DNA of 64,000 nucleotides from Treponema sp. UBA4873 (GTDB lineage Bacteria > Spirochaetota > Spirochaetia > Treponematales > Treponemataceae). The stretch spans positions 497,339-561,338 of the forward strand of contig DHDP01000018.1 of assembly GCA_002399405.1 (NCBI GenBank), written 5' to 3'. Below are positions 40,413 to 49,599 of the stretch, piece after piece. The translations under genes were made by a program, and so were the position numbers. The notes beneath the pieces were generated by a model. It did not search any database and had not been told where the DNA came from. It worked only from the letters and a program-made list of their open reading frames with translations. Position 1 is the stretch's first letter. Each line of letters starts with the position of its first letter.

Positions 40413-40496
40413 AAAAAAGAGTGCCACCTAAAGTTCACCCTGAAAGTTGGACAAAAGTTCAGTTTTCAGGGGTGCACTTTAAAGGCACTCTTTTTT
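40413..40496. repeat. Long imperfect palindrome acting as a bidirectional terminator; resembles fused IS3-family ends
   Basis: AAAAAAGAGTGCC (40413-40425) pairs with GGCACTCTTTTTT (40484-40496). Inside, TAAAGTTCACCCTGAAA (40429-40445) is matched by TTTTCAGGGGTGCACTTTA (40464-40482). T-runs on both strands suit termination of the gene ending at 40546 (-) and backup termination of the small RNA (+). The inner arms, with ACCCTGAAAGTTGGACA, recall IS150-subgroup termini, as though two ends were joined without the transposase; this origin is speculative. Confidence 0.55.
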
Positions 40497-40545
40497 ACGG
40501 CATTACCAGGTAAAAATGCAGAGCGTTTCTACCCGGCTGCACGCA

Positions 40546-41226
40546 TTATTTTGTGATCATGAGCAAAGTTTTCGGATCCAGACTGATTGTTTCCGCTATA
40601 TCCTTGTTATCGCGCAGCTTCATCACATTGAGCGTGATGCAGTTCTGCGCGGGCGTAAGATGACAGACGGCTGCAAAGTACGGCTGGAGTTCTGCACGAC
40701 ATGAGTCGCTCAGTTTTGAGCTTTCCTTTGTATCGCTGAACCATGCAGTGATTTTCTCATCTTTTACGAACTGTTCGACAGTGGCAATGTCTTCTTTGCT
40801 TACTTTGTCCATATCCAGACCGTCAATGATGAGTGCGGAAACTTTGATTCCGCCGTCTTTGAGTGCCTTGAGCGTGTTGATCACTTTCGGCAGCGTGAAT
40901 GTTTCCTGACTGAAGTTGAGTATGGTACGGTCGCGTACGATACTGTCCTTGAGTTCGGAAGAATCACTCATATTCTTCTTCTTTGAGATTTCGGTGAATA
41001 TGCTGTCATACCACGAAATCACGTTTGAAGAATGCTGGTCGAAAGAGACGTGGACAAGCTGCTTTCCCTGAAGGAGCGCATCAAGACCGAACTGTACGAG
41101 CACGGATGTTTTGCCGAGTCCTTTCTTCGAAGTGATGAGGCCCATTTCACCGGCTTTAAGACCGCCGCACGTGATGCTGTCGAAATTGCGTACAGGGCTG
41201 TGGTCGATAAGATCTTTTTTCTCCAT
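40546..41226 (-). CDS. RecA-fold (KaiC/DnaB-like) ATPase, unknown function
   Basis: 226 residues. Walker A is SKKGLGKTS (about 33-41), and SALIIDGLD (about 132-140) fits Walker B. The order and the preceding FDSITCGGLKAGEMGLI resemble RecA/KaiC/DnaB-type domains without the rest of those proteins. It probably binds ATP in the cytoplasm; oligomer and substrate are unknown. It starts 12 bases after the EF-G stop with GGAG, so it is co-transcribed with EF-G. That pairing gives it a possible translation-linked role (inference). Confidence 0.75.
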   Translation of the reverse strand: MEKKDLIDHSPVRNFDSITCGGLKAGEMGLITSKKGLGKTSVLVQFGLDALLQGKQLVHVSFDQHSSNVISWYDSIFTEISKKKNMSDSSELKDSIVRDRTILNFSQETFTLPKVINTLKALKDGGIKVSALIIDGLDMDKVSKEDIATVEQFVKDEKITAWFSDTKESSKLSDSCRAELQPYFAAVCHLTPAQNCITLNVMKLRDNKDIAETISLDPKTLLMITK

Positions 41227-41238
41227 TTACATCACTCC

Positions 41239-43326
41239 TTATTTCTGTTCAGCTTTACGCTGTTCCTGATATTTCTTCTTGAGGTCGTCAGCGACGTTGT
41301 TCGGTACGCGTCCGTATTTCAGGAATTCCATCGTGAACTCAGCCTTTCCCTGTGTGGATGAGCGGAGTATTGTCGAAAAACCGAACATTTCGGAAAGCGG
41401 TACTTCCGCATTAACCGTGGACGTGTTGTTTTCATCCGTCGTATCGATAATAACACCGCGTCTCTGGTTGATAAGTCCGAACATATTGCCCTGGAACTCT
41501 GTCGGTCCGGAAATAGCCACCTTCATAATCGGTTCGAGAATGACAGGACCGGCTTTTTCATATCCCTCGCGGAATGCGCCGATAGCCGCCATTTGGAACG
41601 CAATGTCGGAAGAGTCAACAGGATGATACTGACCGTCGTTGATCGTCATCTTTACGCCGACAATCGGGAATCCGATGAGCGTACCTTTCTCCAGAGCCTT
41701 GCGGAAACCTTTATCGCAGGACGGAATATATTCGTTCGGAATAGAGCCGCCTTTGATTGCGTCCACAAACTCGTAATCTTTGTCCGCCAGCGGTTCCATA
41801 ATACCCGCAACGCGTCCGTACTGGCCTGAACCACCGGTCTGCTTTTTGTGCGTATAGTTGAACGTCGCGCTCTTCGTGATTGACTCGCGGAATGCAACCT
41901 GCGGCTGTCCGACCGTGACTTCACAGTTGTACTCACGTTTCATACGCTCGACATAAACGGCAAGGTGAAGCTCACCCATACCTTTGATGATCGTTTCGTT
42001 TGATTCGGGGTCAACAAACGACTGGAACGTCGGGTCTTCCTTTGTAAAGCGGTTAAGCGCTTTTGCCATCTGTGCAGCTGCCGTTTTGTCGACAGGAGTG
42101 ATGGACTCGGAGATAACCGGATTCGGAACGTACATTGAAGCCATGGAGTAGTTGAGTCCGCCGCCCGTGAACGTGTCGCCCGATGCGCAGTCAATACCGA
42201 ACAGAGCGACAATGTCGCCCGGTGTTGCTTCGTTGATGTCTTCCATCTTGTTCGAGTTCATACGTACAAGACGGCCGACCTTGAACTTCTTGCGCGCGCG
42301 CGTATTGTAAAGTTCGCAGCCTTTGCCGATAGTTCCCTGATAGACGCGGACATAGGTAAGCTGACCGTACTGGCCGTCGTCGAGTTTAAATGCAAGCGCA
42401 ACGGTCGGTTTTTCAGGAGTACTCGTAAGCTCAACCTGAGCTTCGTTGTTGTCGAGATCAAGCGCGTAGTTGTGAACCTCAGTCGGATCGGGCAGATAAC
42501 GCGTGACACCGTCGAGAAGCGGCTGAATGCCTTTGTTTGTATGCGCGGAACCGCAGAAAACGCCGACAAACTGCTCTGCGAGCGTTCCCTTGCGGCATGC
42601 TGCGATGATTTCTTCTTCAGTCTCTTTTCCTTCGAGTGCGTCTTCCATAAGCTTGTCGTCGAACATGGATGCAGCGTCGACGAGGTCCTGGCGGTACTTA
42701 TTCGCATCTTCGACAAGATACGGCGGAATTTCCGCAACGCGGACATCGGCACCGTCGTTTCCCTCGAAATACATGGCTTTCATGGCAATAAGATCCACGA
42801 CACCTTCGAGTTTATCTTCGAGACCGATCGGAATTTCCATCATATGAGCGTTAAGGCCCAGCTTTTCACGGAGCTGTTTGCAGACGCGGAACGGGTTTGC
42901 ACCCTGACGGTCGCACTTGTTGATGAATGCAATGCGGGGGACATGGTAGCGCTTAAGCTGTCGGTCGACAGTGATTGACTGTGACTGAACGCCGGCGACT
43001 GCGCAGAGAACGAGAATTGCTCCATCGAGAACGCGGAGAGAGCGCTCGACTTCGATTGTGAAGTCGACATGACCCGGAGTATCAATCAGGTTGATTGTAT
43101 AGCCCTTCCACGTAACCTGTGTTGCGGCTGACTGAATCGTGATTCCACGTTCACGTTCCAGATCCATACTGTCCATTGTGGCACCGACACCATCTTTGCC
43201 ATGAACTTCATGGATTTGATGAATCTTGTTGCAGTAGAACAGGATTCGTTCTGACAGAGTGGTTTTACCCGAGTCAATGTGGGCACTAATACCGATATTC
43301 CGTACTTTGGAAATATCAAAGTCCAT
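41239..43326 (-). CDS. fusA: Elongation factor G, spirochaete/mitochondrial EF-G1 type
   Basis: 695 residues, all five EF-G domains. GTPase motifs: G1 AHIDSGKTT, G2 RGITI, G3 DTPGH, G4 NKCD. The segment IHEVHGKDGVGATMDSMDLERERGITIQSAAT (in overlapping parts) matches the EF-G1 branch shared by spirochaetes, planctomycetes, some deltaproteobacteria and mitochondria, which carries out translocation; a second paralog in those organisms handles ribosome recycling. AGAGG precedes the ATG. It is followed by a RecA-fold ATPase in the same operon rather than by rpsG or tuf as in the str operon. Confidence 0.95.
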   Translation of the reverse strand: MDFDISKVRNIGISAHIDSGKTTLSERILFYCNKIHQIHEVHGKDGVGATMDSMDLERERGITIQSAATQVTWKGYTINLIDTPGHVDFTIEVERSLRVLDGAILVLCAVAGVQSQSITVDRQLKRYHVPRIAFINKCDRQGANPFRVCKQLREKLGLNAHMMEIPIGLEDKLEGVVDLIAMKAMYFEGNDGADVRVAEIPPYLVEDANKYRQDLVDAASMFDDKLMEDALEGKETEEEIIAACRKGTLAEQFVGVFCGSAHTNKGIQPLLDGVTRYLPDPTEVHNYALDLDNNEAQVELTSTPEKPTVALAFKLDDGQYGQLTYVRVYQGTIGKGCELYNTRARKKFKVGRLVRMNSNKMEDINEATPGDIVALFGIDCASGDTFTGGGLNYSMASMYVPNPVISESITPVDKTAAAQMAKALNRFTKEDPTFQSFVDPESNETIIKGMGELHLAVYVERMKREYNCEVTVGQPQVAFRESITKSATFNYTHKKQTGGSGQYGRVAGIMEPLADKDYEFVDAIKGGSIPNEYIPSCDKGFRKALEKGTLIGFPIVGVKMTINDGQYHPVDSSDIAFQMAAIGAFREGYEKAGPVILEPIMKVAISGPTEFQGNMFGLINQRRGVIIDTTDENNTSTVNAEVPLSEMFGFSTILRSSTQGKAEFTMEFLKYGRVPNNVADDLKKKYQEQRKAEQK

Positions 43327-43372
43327 ATTGTTTACCTCTTATAAATAATATCCCAATAATAGAGTATTATAT

Positions 43373-43401
43373 AATATACTTTATTATGCCCTTTTATTCA
43401 A
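43373..43401 (-). promoter_or_regulatory. Promoter of the EF-G operon
   Basis: On the minus strand TTGAAT (43401-43396), a 17-bp spacer and TATATT (43378-43373), giving a leader of about 40 nt. An alternative TATAAT lies a few bases further down in this AT-rich stretch. Confidence 0.65.
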
Positions 43402-43417
43402 GCCTAAAAAGCTTCTA

Positions 43418-44977
43418 TTAAAGGCTTCCGAGCAGCGTAAGCCGGACAGTGTATTTGAGCAGCTTCGACAGGAAACTGCAGGTAAAAACAAGGGATGCCG
43501 TTCCGTCTTCGTATTCGGAGTTTTTCTGTCTGCATGAGGCGGCTGCCGTGCCTGATATGCAGACCTGTTTGTTCTGTGTTCCAAGCGTGACTTTTACCGA
43601 TTCTTCCGCCGAAGAATCCGAAAATGTGCAGGTACCTGAAGCTGCGGAGCGGAAATATCCTTTTGTTTCCGAAAATCGTGCGGAGGCGGTGTATTCCGGT
43701 TCTCCGAGGTCTGAGGAAGTGTCCCCTGCGAACCGGAAGCCGGAAGCGCCGAATGTAAGCCCGGCGGAAATCTGCCTGTCCGCATATTGTGCACCGATTG
43801 TGCATTTTATGTCGTTGAACTCGCTGCGGGAATTCCTGTCGTACTTGTGCTGGACAAGACACGAAGCGCCCGCCGTGAGCGACGGCAGGCTGGGTGACGC
43901 GAAACGCCACATATACTGCGGAGCGATGCGGATCTGATCGAGCGTCGTAAGAAGCGAATTGTCAGTACAGCGGATGTCCTTTCCGTCGGCGGCAAAACCC
44001 GCAATCAGAAGCGTAAAATGGCCCGCCGTCAGTTTGTTTTCGCTGCGGAATGTATACCGGATTACCGCGGACGGCTGTTCATACGCGTTTACGGTAAAAA
44101 GCGACAAAAATGACGGGGACGAATATAGCGCCTGTCCGGAAAAAGCCGGGAACCAGCCGGCCCGGAAGAAAGCTGTGTCCGAAAACCACGACGACGACGT
44201 ATTGGAAAGGAAAAAGCGTCCTCCCGTGAAGGAAAGTGATGTGCGTATCATGCGCGGGAAGTTAAAGCTGCAGAGGGCAGACGCCGCGAATGTACCGTCT
44301 TTGCGGTAAAAACAGGAAATGCCCGAGCCTTTAAGCAGGCTGCACGTTTCGGGCACACCGGCGGACACGGCTCCCGCAGGCGGCTTTTCGCCGGAAGAAG
44401 CGCCGGGCAGGGATGACGAAACACCCTGTTTTGTTGAAAATGATTTTGTGAACGGAGAAACAGAAGCGGAAAGTTCAGGTGACGAGAGGCGCGTCCAGCT
44501 GCCGCCGGGAGTAAGCGTACCGGCCTGCAGAACGAGCGGAACATGCAGAAAATACGCGGGTGAAAAAGATGCTCCGTACCGGGGAGCGCTTAAAAGCGCA
44601 CGGAAATCCCCGGGAGATGATTCGTCAATGACGGCGAATGCGGTCGCCGGGAGCGTATCGTACAGCCGGATATCGCAGTCCCTGAATAAAACGCGCATGC
44701 CCGCCGTCGCGCCGAGCGAGCAGAGTTTTGCAGCGTCTTCAATATTTCTGCAGTTCCATCCGGCTCCGTCGGAACCGTCCGTCGATTCGCGGTAGAGCGT
44801 GAAAGATTCGGTTTCGTCCCGTATTTTGTCGAACGGTACGCGGAGAGAAGCGGAAGTAAACAAATCAAGCCGTTTAAACAGACTCCCCGAATTTTCCGCC
44901 GGGAGAGATATCAGTATGAAGCAGAAAAGCACGGCGGCCGCCGGCCCTGACGCAATTGTTTTTGAGTAATTTTTCAT
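43418..44977 (-). CDS. Putative exported envelope protein, unknown function
   Basis: 519 residues. Residues 1-28 contain a signal-peptide-like stretch (GPAAAVLFCFILISLPAENS). The remainder is Ser/Phe/Thr-rich with alternating short hydrophobic strands separated by turns, for example ASALCSFNFPRMIRTSLSFTGGRFFLS and QISAGLTFGASGFRF, the pattern of an outer-membrane beta-barrel. It does not end in the classical terminal aromatic (it ends TLLGSL). The middle, around 160-215, is low complexity (Ser/Pro/Gly). I do not recognise a family. No convincing ribosome binding site was noted. Confidence 0.65.
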   Translation of the reverse strand: MKNYSKTIASGPAAAVLFCFILISLPAENSGSLFKRLDLFTSASLRVPFDKIRDETESFTLYRESTDGSDGAGWNCRNIEDAAKLCSLGATAGMRVLFRDCDIRLYDTLPATAFAVIDESSPGDFRALLSAPRYGASFSPAYFLHVPLVLQAGTLTPGGSWTRLSSPELSASVSPFTKSFSTKQGVSSSLPGASSGEKPPAGAVSAGVPETCSLLKGSGISCFYRKDGTFAASALCSFNFPRMIRTSLSFTGGRFFLSNTSSSWFSDTAFFRAGWFPAFSGQALYSSPSFLSLFTVNAYEQPSAVIRYTFRSENKLTAGHFTLLIAGFAADGKDIRCTDNSLLTTLDQIRIAPQYMWRFASPSLPSLTAGASCLVQHKYDRNSRSEFNDIKCTIGAQYADRQISAGLTFGASGFRFAGDTSSDLGEPEYTASARFSETKGYFRSAASGTCTFSDSSAEESVKVTLGTQNKQVCISGTAAASCRQKNSEYEDGTASLVFTCSFLSKLLKYTVRLTLLGSL

Positions 44978-45022
44978 ACTATATAATTCGCTCAGGATTG
45001 CTGTTTTCGGAGTTTTTTATTT

Positions 45023-45060
45023 AAAAAAAGCACCTGATGTCTTAAAAAAACATCAGGTGC
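45023..45060 (-). terminator. Terminator of the polA-coaE-SPOR operon
   Basis: GCACCTGATGT (45030-45040) pairs perfectly with ACATCAGGTGC (45050-45060). On the minus strand the stem is followed by a T-run (A tract at 45023-45029). Confidence 0.92.
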
Positions 45061-45084
45061 CTGCATGTTTACGGAAAAATACGA

Positions 45085-45984
45085 TTAATTCGACGTGCTT
45101 GTAACGTAGCTTTCGTTCGCCGCGAATTCGGGAATCTGGACAATGCGCGTACGCCAGTATTCGGCTTCGCTTTTCGTCGTATACGGACCGATTCGTACGC
45201 GGTAGAAAACACGCCCTTTGCTGTCCTTATACGTGAAGACGTCGGCGGGAATTTTATTGTTGTCGAGCGTTTCGCGCGCGCCGTCGGCTGTTTTTTTGTT
45301 CGTAAAAGCAGCCGCCTGTACCCAGAACTGTGTAACCGAAGCTGTCTTTTTCGTCGTTTTCGCAGCGGCCTGTTTTGTTCCCTGTCCTGTTGATTTCGTT
45401 GTGTCGGCGGTTGCTTTGGGAACTGCGGTTTTCGGTGCCGCCTTCGGTTTTTGTACCTCGGCGGCAGGTTTTGCGGGAACCTCGGCCGCCGTCTGCCTGA
45501 CTGTTTCCATGGCTTTTGCGCTTGTTTCGTTTTCCGGCGTAACCGCACCGGATGCCGCGGGTGCGGTTTTGAGCGCGTTGAGATCAATCATTGTCGAACC
45601 GTCGGGAGCCTGCCCGTTATTCGTCTGATATTTTTTTTCAAGGCCGTATACGGTTGTGTTTTGAGAAATGACTGTCATATCGCCGACCCGGGTGACGGGC
45701 TGTGTTGTGACGCTTCCCGCTGTTTCAGCAGGAGCTGACTGAGGGACCTGCGCCGGCTGCGTTTGAGGAGCAGCTGCCGGCTGTCCGTCCGAACGCGGCT
45801 GTTCCGGTGAAGATGCGGGAGCAGAAACCCAGCCGCTTGAAGCAGGTCTTTTTACCGGAGTGATGGCCGCAACAGTCTGTGTGCTGTGCGCTGTCGGCGA
45901 ATAGAGTAGTAACGCTGCGCCGAGAACGACGAGTAAAAAAATTCCCACCGCAGCGATAATCCATAATGTACGTTTCTGTTCCAT
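45085..45984 (-). CDS. SPOR-domain membrane protein
   Basis: 299 residues from ATG 45984. An N-terminal membrane anchor (about 6-28, LWIIAAVGIFLLVVLGAALLLY) is followed by a long Ala/Pro/Gln/Thr-rich linker (about 30-215). The C-terminal SPOR domain has FWVQAAAFTNKKTADGARETL and FYRVRIGPYTTKSEAEYWR. SPOR domains bind denuded septal peptidoglycan, so a division-site role in the periplasm is likely. An upstream in-frame ATG at 45996 overlaps the GAGGA site. It is the last gene of the operon with polA and coaE. Confidence 0.9.
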   Translation of the reverse strand: MEQKRTLWIIAAVGIFLLVVLGAALLLYSPTAHSTQTVAAITPVKRPASSGWVSAPASSPEQPRSDGQPAAAPQTQPAQVPQSAPAETAGSVTTQPVTRVGDMTVISQNTTVYGLEKKYQTNNGQAPDGSTMIDLNALKTAPAASGAVTPENETSAKAMETVRQTAAEVPAKPAAEVQKPKAAPKTAVPKATADTTKSTGQGTKQAAAKTTKKTASVTQFWVQAAAFTNKKTADGARETLDNNKIPADVFTYKDSKGRVFYRVRIGPYTTKSEAEYWRTRIVQIPEFAANESYVTSTSN

Positions 45985-46031
45985 AAGATTTCCCATCCTC
46001 TACACATAATATCGGCAGATGAGAAACAGAA

Positions 46032-46643
46032 TTAAGTATTTTTTACAATCTGTTTTATTACTGTTTCCGTCTTTCTGCGTAAAGCGGGAAGCGAACCGGT
46101 GTTGTGTATCAGCATGACGGGAATCCCGGTTTTTACATAATTCGGGTAAAGTTCCCGCTGGGAGCGGAACCGGGCGGCTATCTGGCGGCACGGCAGTCCG
46201 TCGCGGGCTTTTGCACGGAAGAATCGTTTCAGATACGGCGCCGTCACGTACAGAACGGCACTGCATTTTTCCATGAGGCAGGGGATTTTGTACAGCACCG
46301 TCGCGTTGAGGGCGATGTCCCGACCGGCGTTCGCGCCGATGAATTCTTCCGTAAGCCTGTTTACTTCCGGATAAACGATCGATTCCTGCTTCGCGAGCAG
46401 CTCTGCGTCACCGAATATGAGCGAGCCGAGCGCGCGCCTGTCGAGCGAGCCGTCGTCCTTTACAAGCATTATGCCGGCTTTTTCGGCGACGGGAGAAAAA
46501 GCGGCAAGAATCTGCGGAGTCGTGTGCCCGACAGCTTCGTGCACAAGGTCGTCCGCGTCGACGGACAGCCATCCTGATTCTTTCAGTACGGACGCAACCG
46601 CGTTTTTTCCCGCCGCCATCGGGCCGGTCACGCAGATAATCAA
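46032..46643 (-). CDS. coaE: Dephospho-CoA kinase, with a variant P-loop
   Basis: 203 residues. It phosphorylates dephospho-CoA in the last step of CoA synthesis. The fold is indicated by MIICVTGPMAAGKN at the N-terminus, the VDADDLVHEAVG segment, IVYPEVNRLTEEF and NTGSLPALRRKTE. The P-loop ends in GKN, where nearly all P-loop kinases have GKS or GKT, so the Mg2+-coordinating hydroxyl is missing. Either the enzyme tolerates Asn or its activity is altered. The start overlaps the polA stop (ATGA at 46640-46643). Confidence 0.88.
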   Translation of the reverse strand: MIICVTGPMAAGKNAVASVLKESGWLSVDADDLVHEAVGHTTPQILAAFSPVAEKAGIMLVKDDGSLDRRALGSLIFGDAELLAKQESIVYPEVNRLTEEFIGANAGRDIALNATVLYKIPCLMEKCSAVLYVTAPYLKRFFRAKARDGLPCRQIAARFRSQRELYPNYVKTGIPVMLIHNTGSLPALRRKTETVIKQIVKNT

Positions 46644-49501
46644 TGGAATTCTCCCCAGTTTCTGCCCGTTTCGATTGAGACCCGGAGCGGAATGCGGAGC
46701 TGCACCGCGTGTTCCATTTTATCCTGAATAAGCGCGACTGTATCCGCAATTATCTTTTTGTCGTCGGGACATTCGAGGATAAGCTCGTCGTGCACCTGAA
46801 GCAGCAGATGTGCGCCGGAATGCGTCTGCCTGAGCGCCGCGTCCACGTCGAGCATCGCCTGTTTGACGATGTCGGCGGCGCTTCCCTGAACGGGCGTGTT
46901 CACCGCAATCCGTTCCGCGCCAGCCTTTTCGAGCTTATTACGGGAGTTAATATTTATAATCGGGCGCCGACGGCCGTAAATCGTTTCGACGTATCCCGTC
47001 TTTTCCGCCGAGGCGACGGTCGTATTTATGAACTGCTGAATCGACGCGTACGTTCTGAAGTAGCTTTCGATAAAGGCCGCCGCCTGCGTACGCGGGATGC
47101 CGAGCTCGTTCGACAGACGGAACGCGCTCATGCCGTAAATGACGCCGAAGTTGATAGTCTTCGCCGTGCGCCGCTGGTCGGACGTGATCTGTTCGGGAGG
47201 AACGCCGAAAATCATCGACGCGGTCGCGCGGTGGACGTCGACGCCGTCGGTAAATGCTTTGCACATGTTCGGATCGCCCGAAAGATGCGCAAGAACGACG
47301 AGTTCGATCTGCGCGTAATCGGCAGAGATGAGCACTGTGTGCGGCACGGCCGTGAAAGCCGCGCGGATACGCCGTCCGTCCTCGCTGCGTACCGGTATAT
47401 TCTGCAGATTCGGGTCACGCGACGACAGCCGTCCCGTAGCCGTTCCCGTCTGGATGTAACTTGTGTGCACCCGTCCGTTTTTGTCGCAGAGTTTCGGCAG
47501 CGCCTCGACGTACGTCGACTGCAGCTTTGCAAGTTCGCGGTACGCGAGAATCCTGCGGGGAACAGGATCCCATGCGGCAAGGTCCTCCAGAACAGACGTA
47601 TCGGTCGAGAATCCTGTTTTCGTTTTTTTTCCCGGTTTGAGTTTCCGCTCGATAAAGAGCACTTCCTGCAGCTGCTTCGTTGATGCGATATTGAACGGAT
47701 GGCCGACGAGCGAATATATTTCCTGTTCCGCCGTCTCAATTTCGCCGGTAAGCTCCGCGTCGTATCTGTCGAGCGCTTTCGTATCAAGATGAATCCCGCG
47801 GAGTTCCATTTCGGCAAGCACCGGAAGCAGCTTCATTTCGGTATCGGTAAAAAGTTTTATGAGGTTCTTTTTCTCAAGCTGCGGTTTGAAAAGCCGCCAG
47901 AGCTGCCAGGTAAAATCCGAATCCTCCGCGCCGTAGGGAGCGGCTTTGTCGAGCGGCACGTCCGCGAAAGAGCCTCCCTTCGGAACAATGTCGTTGTATT
48001 CGGTTCCGGCGAGCGAAAGCTTTGTCTCCGCAAGATACTCGAGCGCGTACGGTGTGCGCCCTGTCCTGTCGGGGTCAAGCAGCCAGGCGGCAACCATCGT
48101 GTCGGCGATTCTGCATGCCGGAGCAGGGTATTCCGTATCCGAAAACCGGAGGCCCGCGGTACGGAGAACTTCGTAGTCGAACTTGCCGTTATGCATTACG
48201 ACGGTGACGTCGGGATTTGTTATGAGTCGTTCAATCTGTCCGAGTGCGTCTTCTTTTGAAATGAGCGGGCCGCCGAAGAGCGAATCGGAGAGCATGATCG
48301 GGATATAGACGCCGCTGCCCGCTTCCCTGCAAAGCGAAAATCCGACGAGATTCGACTGCGTCGTGTCGAGGCTGTCAGTCTCGCAGTCGAGCGCGACTGA
48401 TTTATCAGCCGATGCAAGTATAGTGTCGATTATAGTAACAAGTTCCGCGGTGTCCGTCACCGCACGATAGCTGCCCGTATTTTTTTTCAGCGGATTGAGC
48501 GGCACAGCTTCTCCGAATAAACCGGCGGAAGTACCTGTATCTGTTGTACCGGCGCCGTCCGAAGAACTGCCTGCAGGGCTGCCGCTGTCCGTAGTGCCTG
48601 CCATCCCGCCGGACTCAACGGCAAGCTCAGCGTAAGATTTCGCAACGGCCGGCGCGCCGTATGCCTTGAGTTTTTCCGCCGCCGCGTTGTAATCAAAATG
48701 TACTGCCGGCACTGCGTTTTTTATATCTGCTGCGCACGGAACAGTCGTACACAAACGGATAAGTTTCTGCGAAAAATACGCGCTTTCCTTTCCTGCGCGG
48801 AGTTTTTCACCTGCGGCTCCTTTTATTTCGTCCGCATGTTCATAGACACCGTCGAGGCTGCCGTACGCGTCGAGGTATTTGCACGCCGTTTTCGGGCCGA
48901 CTCCCTGAACGCCCGGAATATTGTCGGCCGCGTCGCCGACGAGCGAAAGCAGGTCGAGCATTTTTTCGGGCATGACGCCCCATTCAGCCTGTACGCCTTT
49001 TGCGTCAACCACTTTCCAGATTGAACCGGTGTCCGGCTTCAGTATCTGCGTGGTGTCGTTCACAGTCTGCATAAGATCCTTGTCGCCCGTCAGAATACGG
49101 CACGTCCGTCCTTCTTCGGCGGCACTTGCGGCGACGGTCGCAATCACGTCGTCCGCTTCGTATCCGTCGCACCTGAGCACGGGAATACCGAGCGCCGTGA
49201 GTATGTCTTCAATCCACGGAATCTGCGCATGCAGATCCTCCGGCGTCTTCTGGCGCGTCGCTTTATATTCCTTGTACATCTCGTGGCGGAATGTGGGCGT
49301 ACGCGAGTCGAACGCGGCCGCAATATACTGCGGTTTATAGTGGGCGAGTACCGCGTGGAGATTGCGGAAAAAGCCGAAAAGCGCGGAAACGTTCTCGCCC
49401 TTTGTATTTGTAAGCGGTCTGTTGATGAACGCGAAGTAGCACCGGTAAATGAGACCGTAGGAATCAAGGATATAGATAGTTTTGTCGTCGAATGTAACCA
49501 T
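46640..49501 (-). CDS. polA: DNA polymerase I
   Basis: 953 residues. The N-terminal 5' nuclease (about 1-300) includes FDSRTPTFRHEMYKEYKATR, DGYEADDVIA and LLSLVGDAADNIPGVQGVGPKTA in parts. The 3'-5' exonuclease (about 340-530) is intact, with DxE in VALDCETDSLD, MHNGKFDYEVL and the final YxxxD in YGAEDSD. The polymerase domain (about 560-953) has motif A DYAQIELVVLAHLSGD, the O-helix RRTAKTINFGVIYGMS and motif C LLQVHDELILE. Proofreading is therefore retained, unlike in several spirochaete relatives of Taq-type PolA. The promoter lies against a MITE terminus and appears leaderless. Confidence 0.96.
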   Translation of the reverse strand: MVTFDDKTIYILDSYGLIYRCYFAFINRPLTNTKGENVSALFGFFRNLHAVLAHYKPQYIAAAFDSRTPTFRHEMYKEYKATRQKTPEDLHAQIPWIEDILTALGIPVLRCDGYEADDVIATVAASAAEEGRTCRILTGDKDLMQTVNDTTQILKPDTGSIWKVVDAKGVQAEWGVMPEKMLDLLSLVGDAADNIPGVQGVGPKTACKYLDAYGSLDGVYEHADEIKGAAGEKLRAGKESAYFSQKLIRLCTTVPCAADIKNAVPAVHFDYNAAAEKLKAYGAPAVAKSYAELAVESGGMAGTTDSGSPAGSSSDGAGTTDTGTSAGLFGEAVPLNPLKKNTGSYRAVTDTAELVTIIDTILASADKSVALDCETDSLDTTQSNLVGFSLCREAGSGVYIPIMLSDSLFGGPLISKEDALGQIERLITNPDVTVVMHNGKFDYEVLRTAGLRFSDTEYPAPACRIADTMVAAWLLDPDRTGRTPYALEYLAETKLSLAGTEYNDIVPKGGSFADVPLDKAAPYGAEDSDFTWQLWRLFKPQLEKKNLIKLFTDTEMKLLPVLAEMELRGIHLDTKALDRYDAELTGEIETAEQEIYSLVGHPFNIASTKQLQEVLFIERKLKPGKKTKTGFSTDTSVLEDLAAWDPVPRRILAYRELAKLQSTYVEALPKLCDKNGRVHTSYIQTGTATGRLSSRDPNLQNIPVRSEDGRRIRAAFTAVPHTVLISADYAQIELVVLAHLSGDPNMCKAFTDGVDVHRATASMIFGVPPEQITSDQRRTAKTINFGVIYGMSAFRLSNELGIPRTQAAAFIESYFRTYASIQQFINTTVASAEKTGYVETIYGRRRPIININSRNKLEKAGAERIAVNTPVQGSAADIVKQAMLDVDAALRQTHSGAHLLLQVHDELILECPDDKKIIADTVALIQDKMEHAVQLRIPLRVSIETGRNWGEFH

Positions 49502-49507
49502 GCGATT

Positions 49508-49536
49508 ATTGTACCGTTACGGATGTCAATCTGCAA
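49508..49536 (-). promoter_or_regulatory. polA promoter, leaderless arrangement, abutting a MITE
   Basis: On the minus strand TTGCAG (49536-49531), a 17-bp spacer and TACAAT (49513-49508), with ATG 49501 six bases downstream. The -35 box is weak. The MITE terminus begins at 49540, three bases from the -35 box. Confidence 0.5.
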
Positions 49537-49599
49537 CGGTACGGTAATTATACACGGAGGATGTCTGCTTTTTGGAAGAGGTTTTGATTAAGTTACCTC

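Noticed and set aside
43384..43584. Small minus-strand ORF overlapping the end of the envelope-protein gene
   Set aside because: It lies in another frame of that gene, has no ribosome binding site and gives a low-complexity product.
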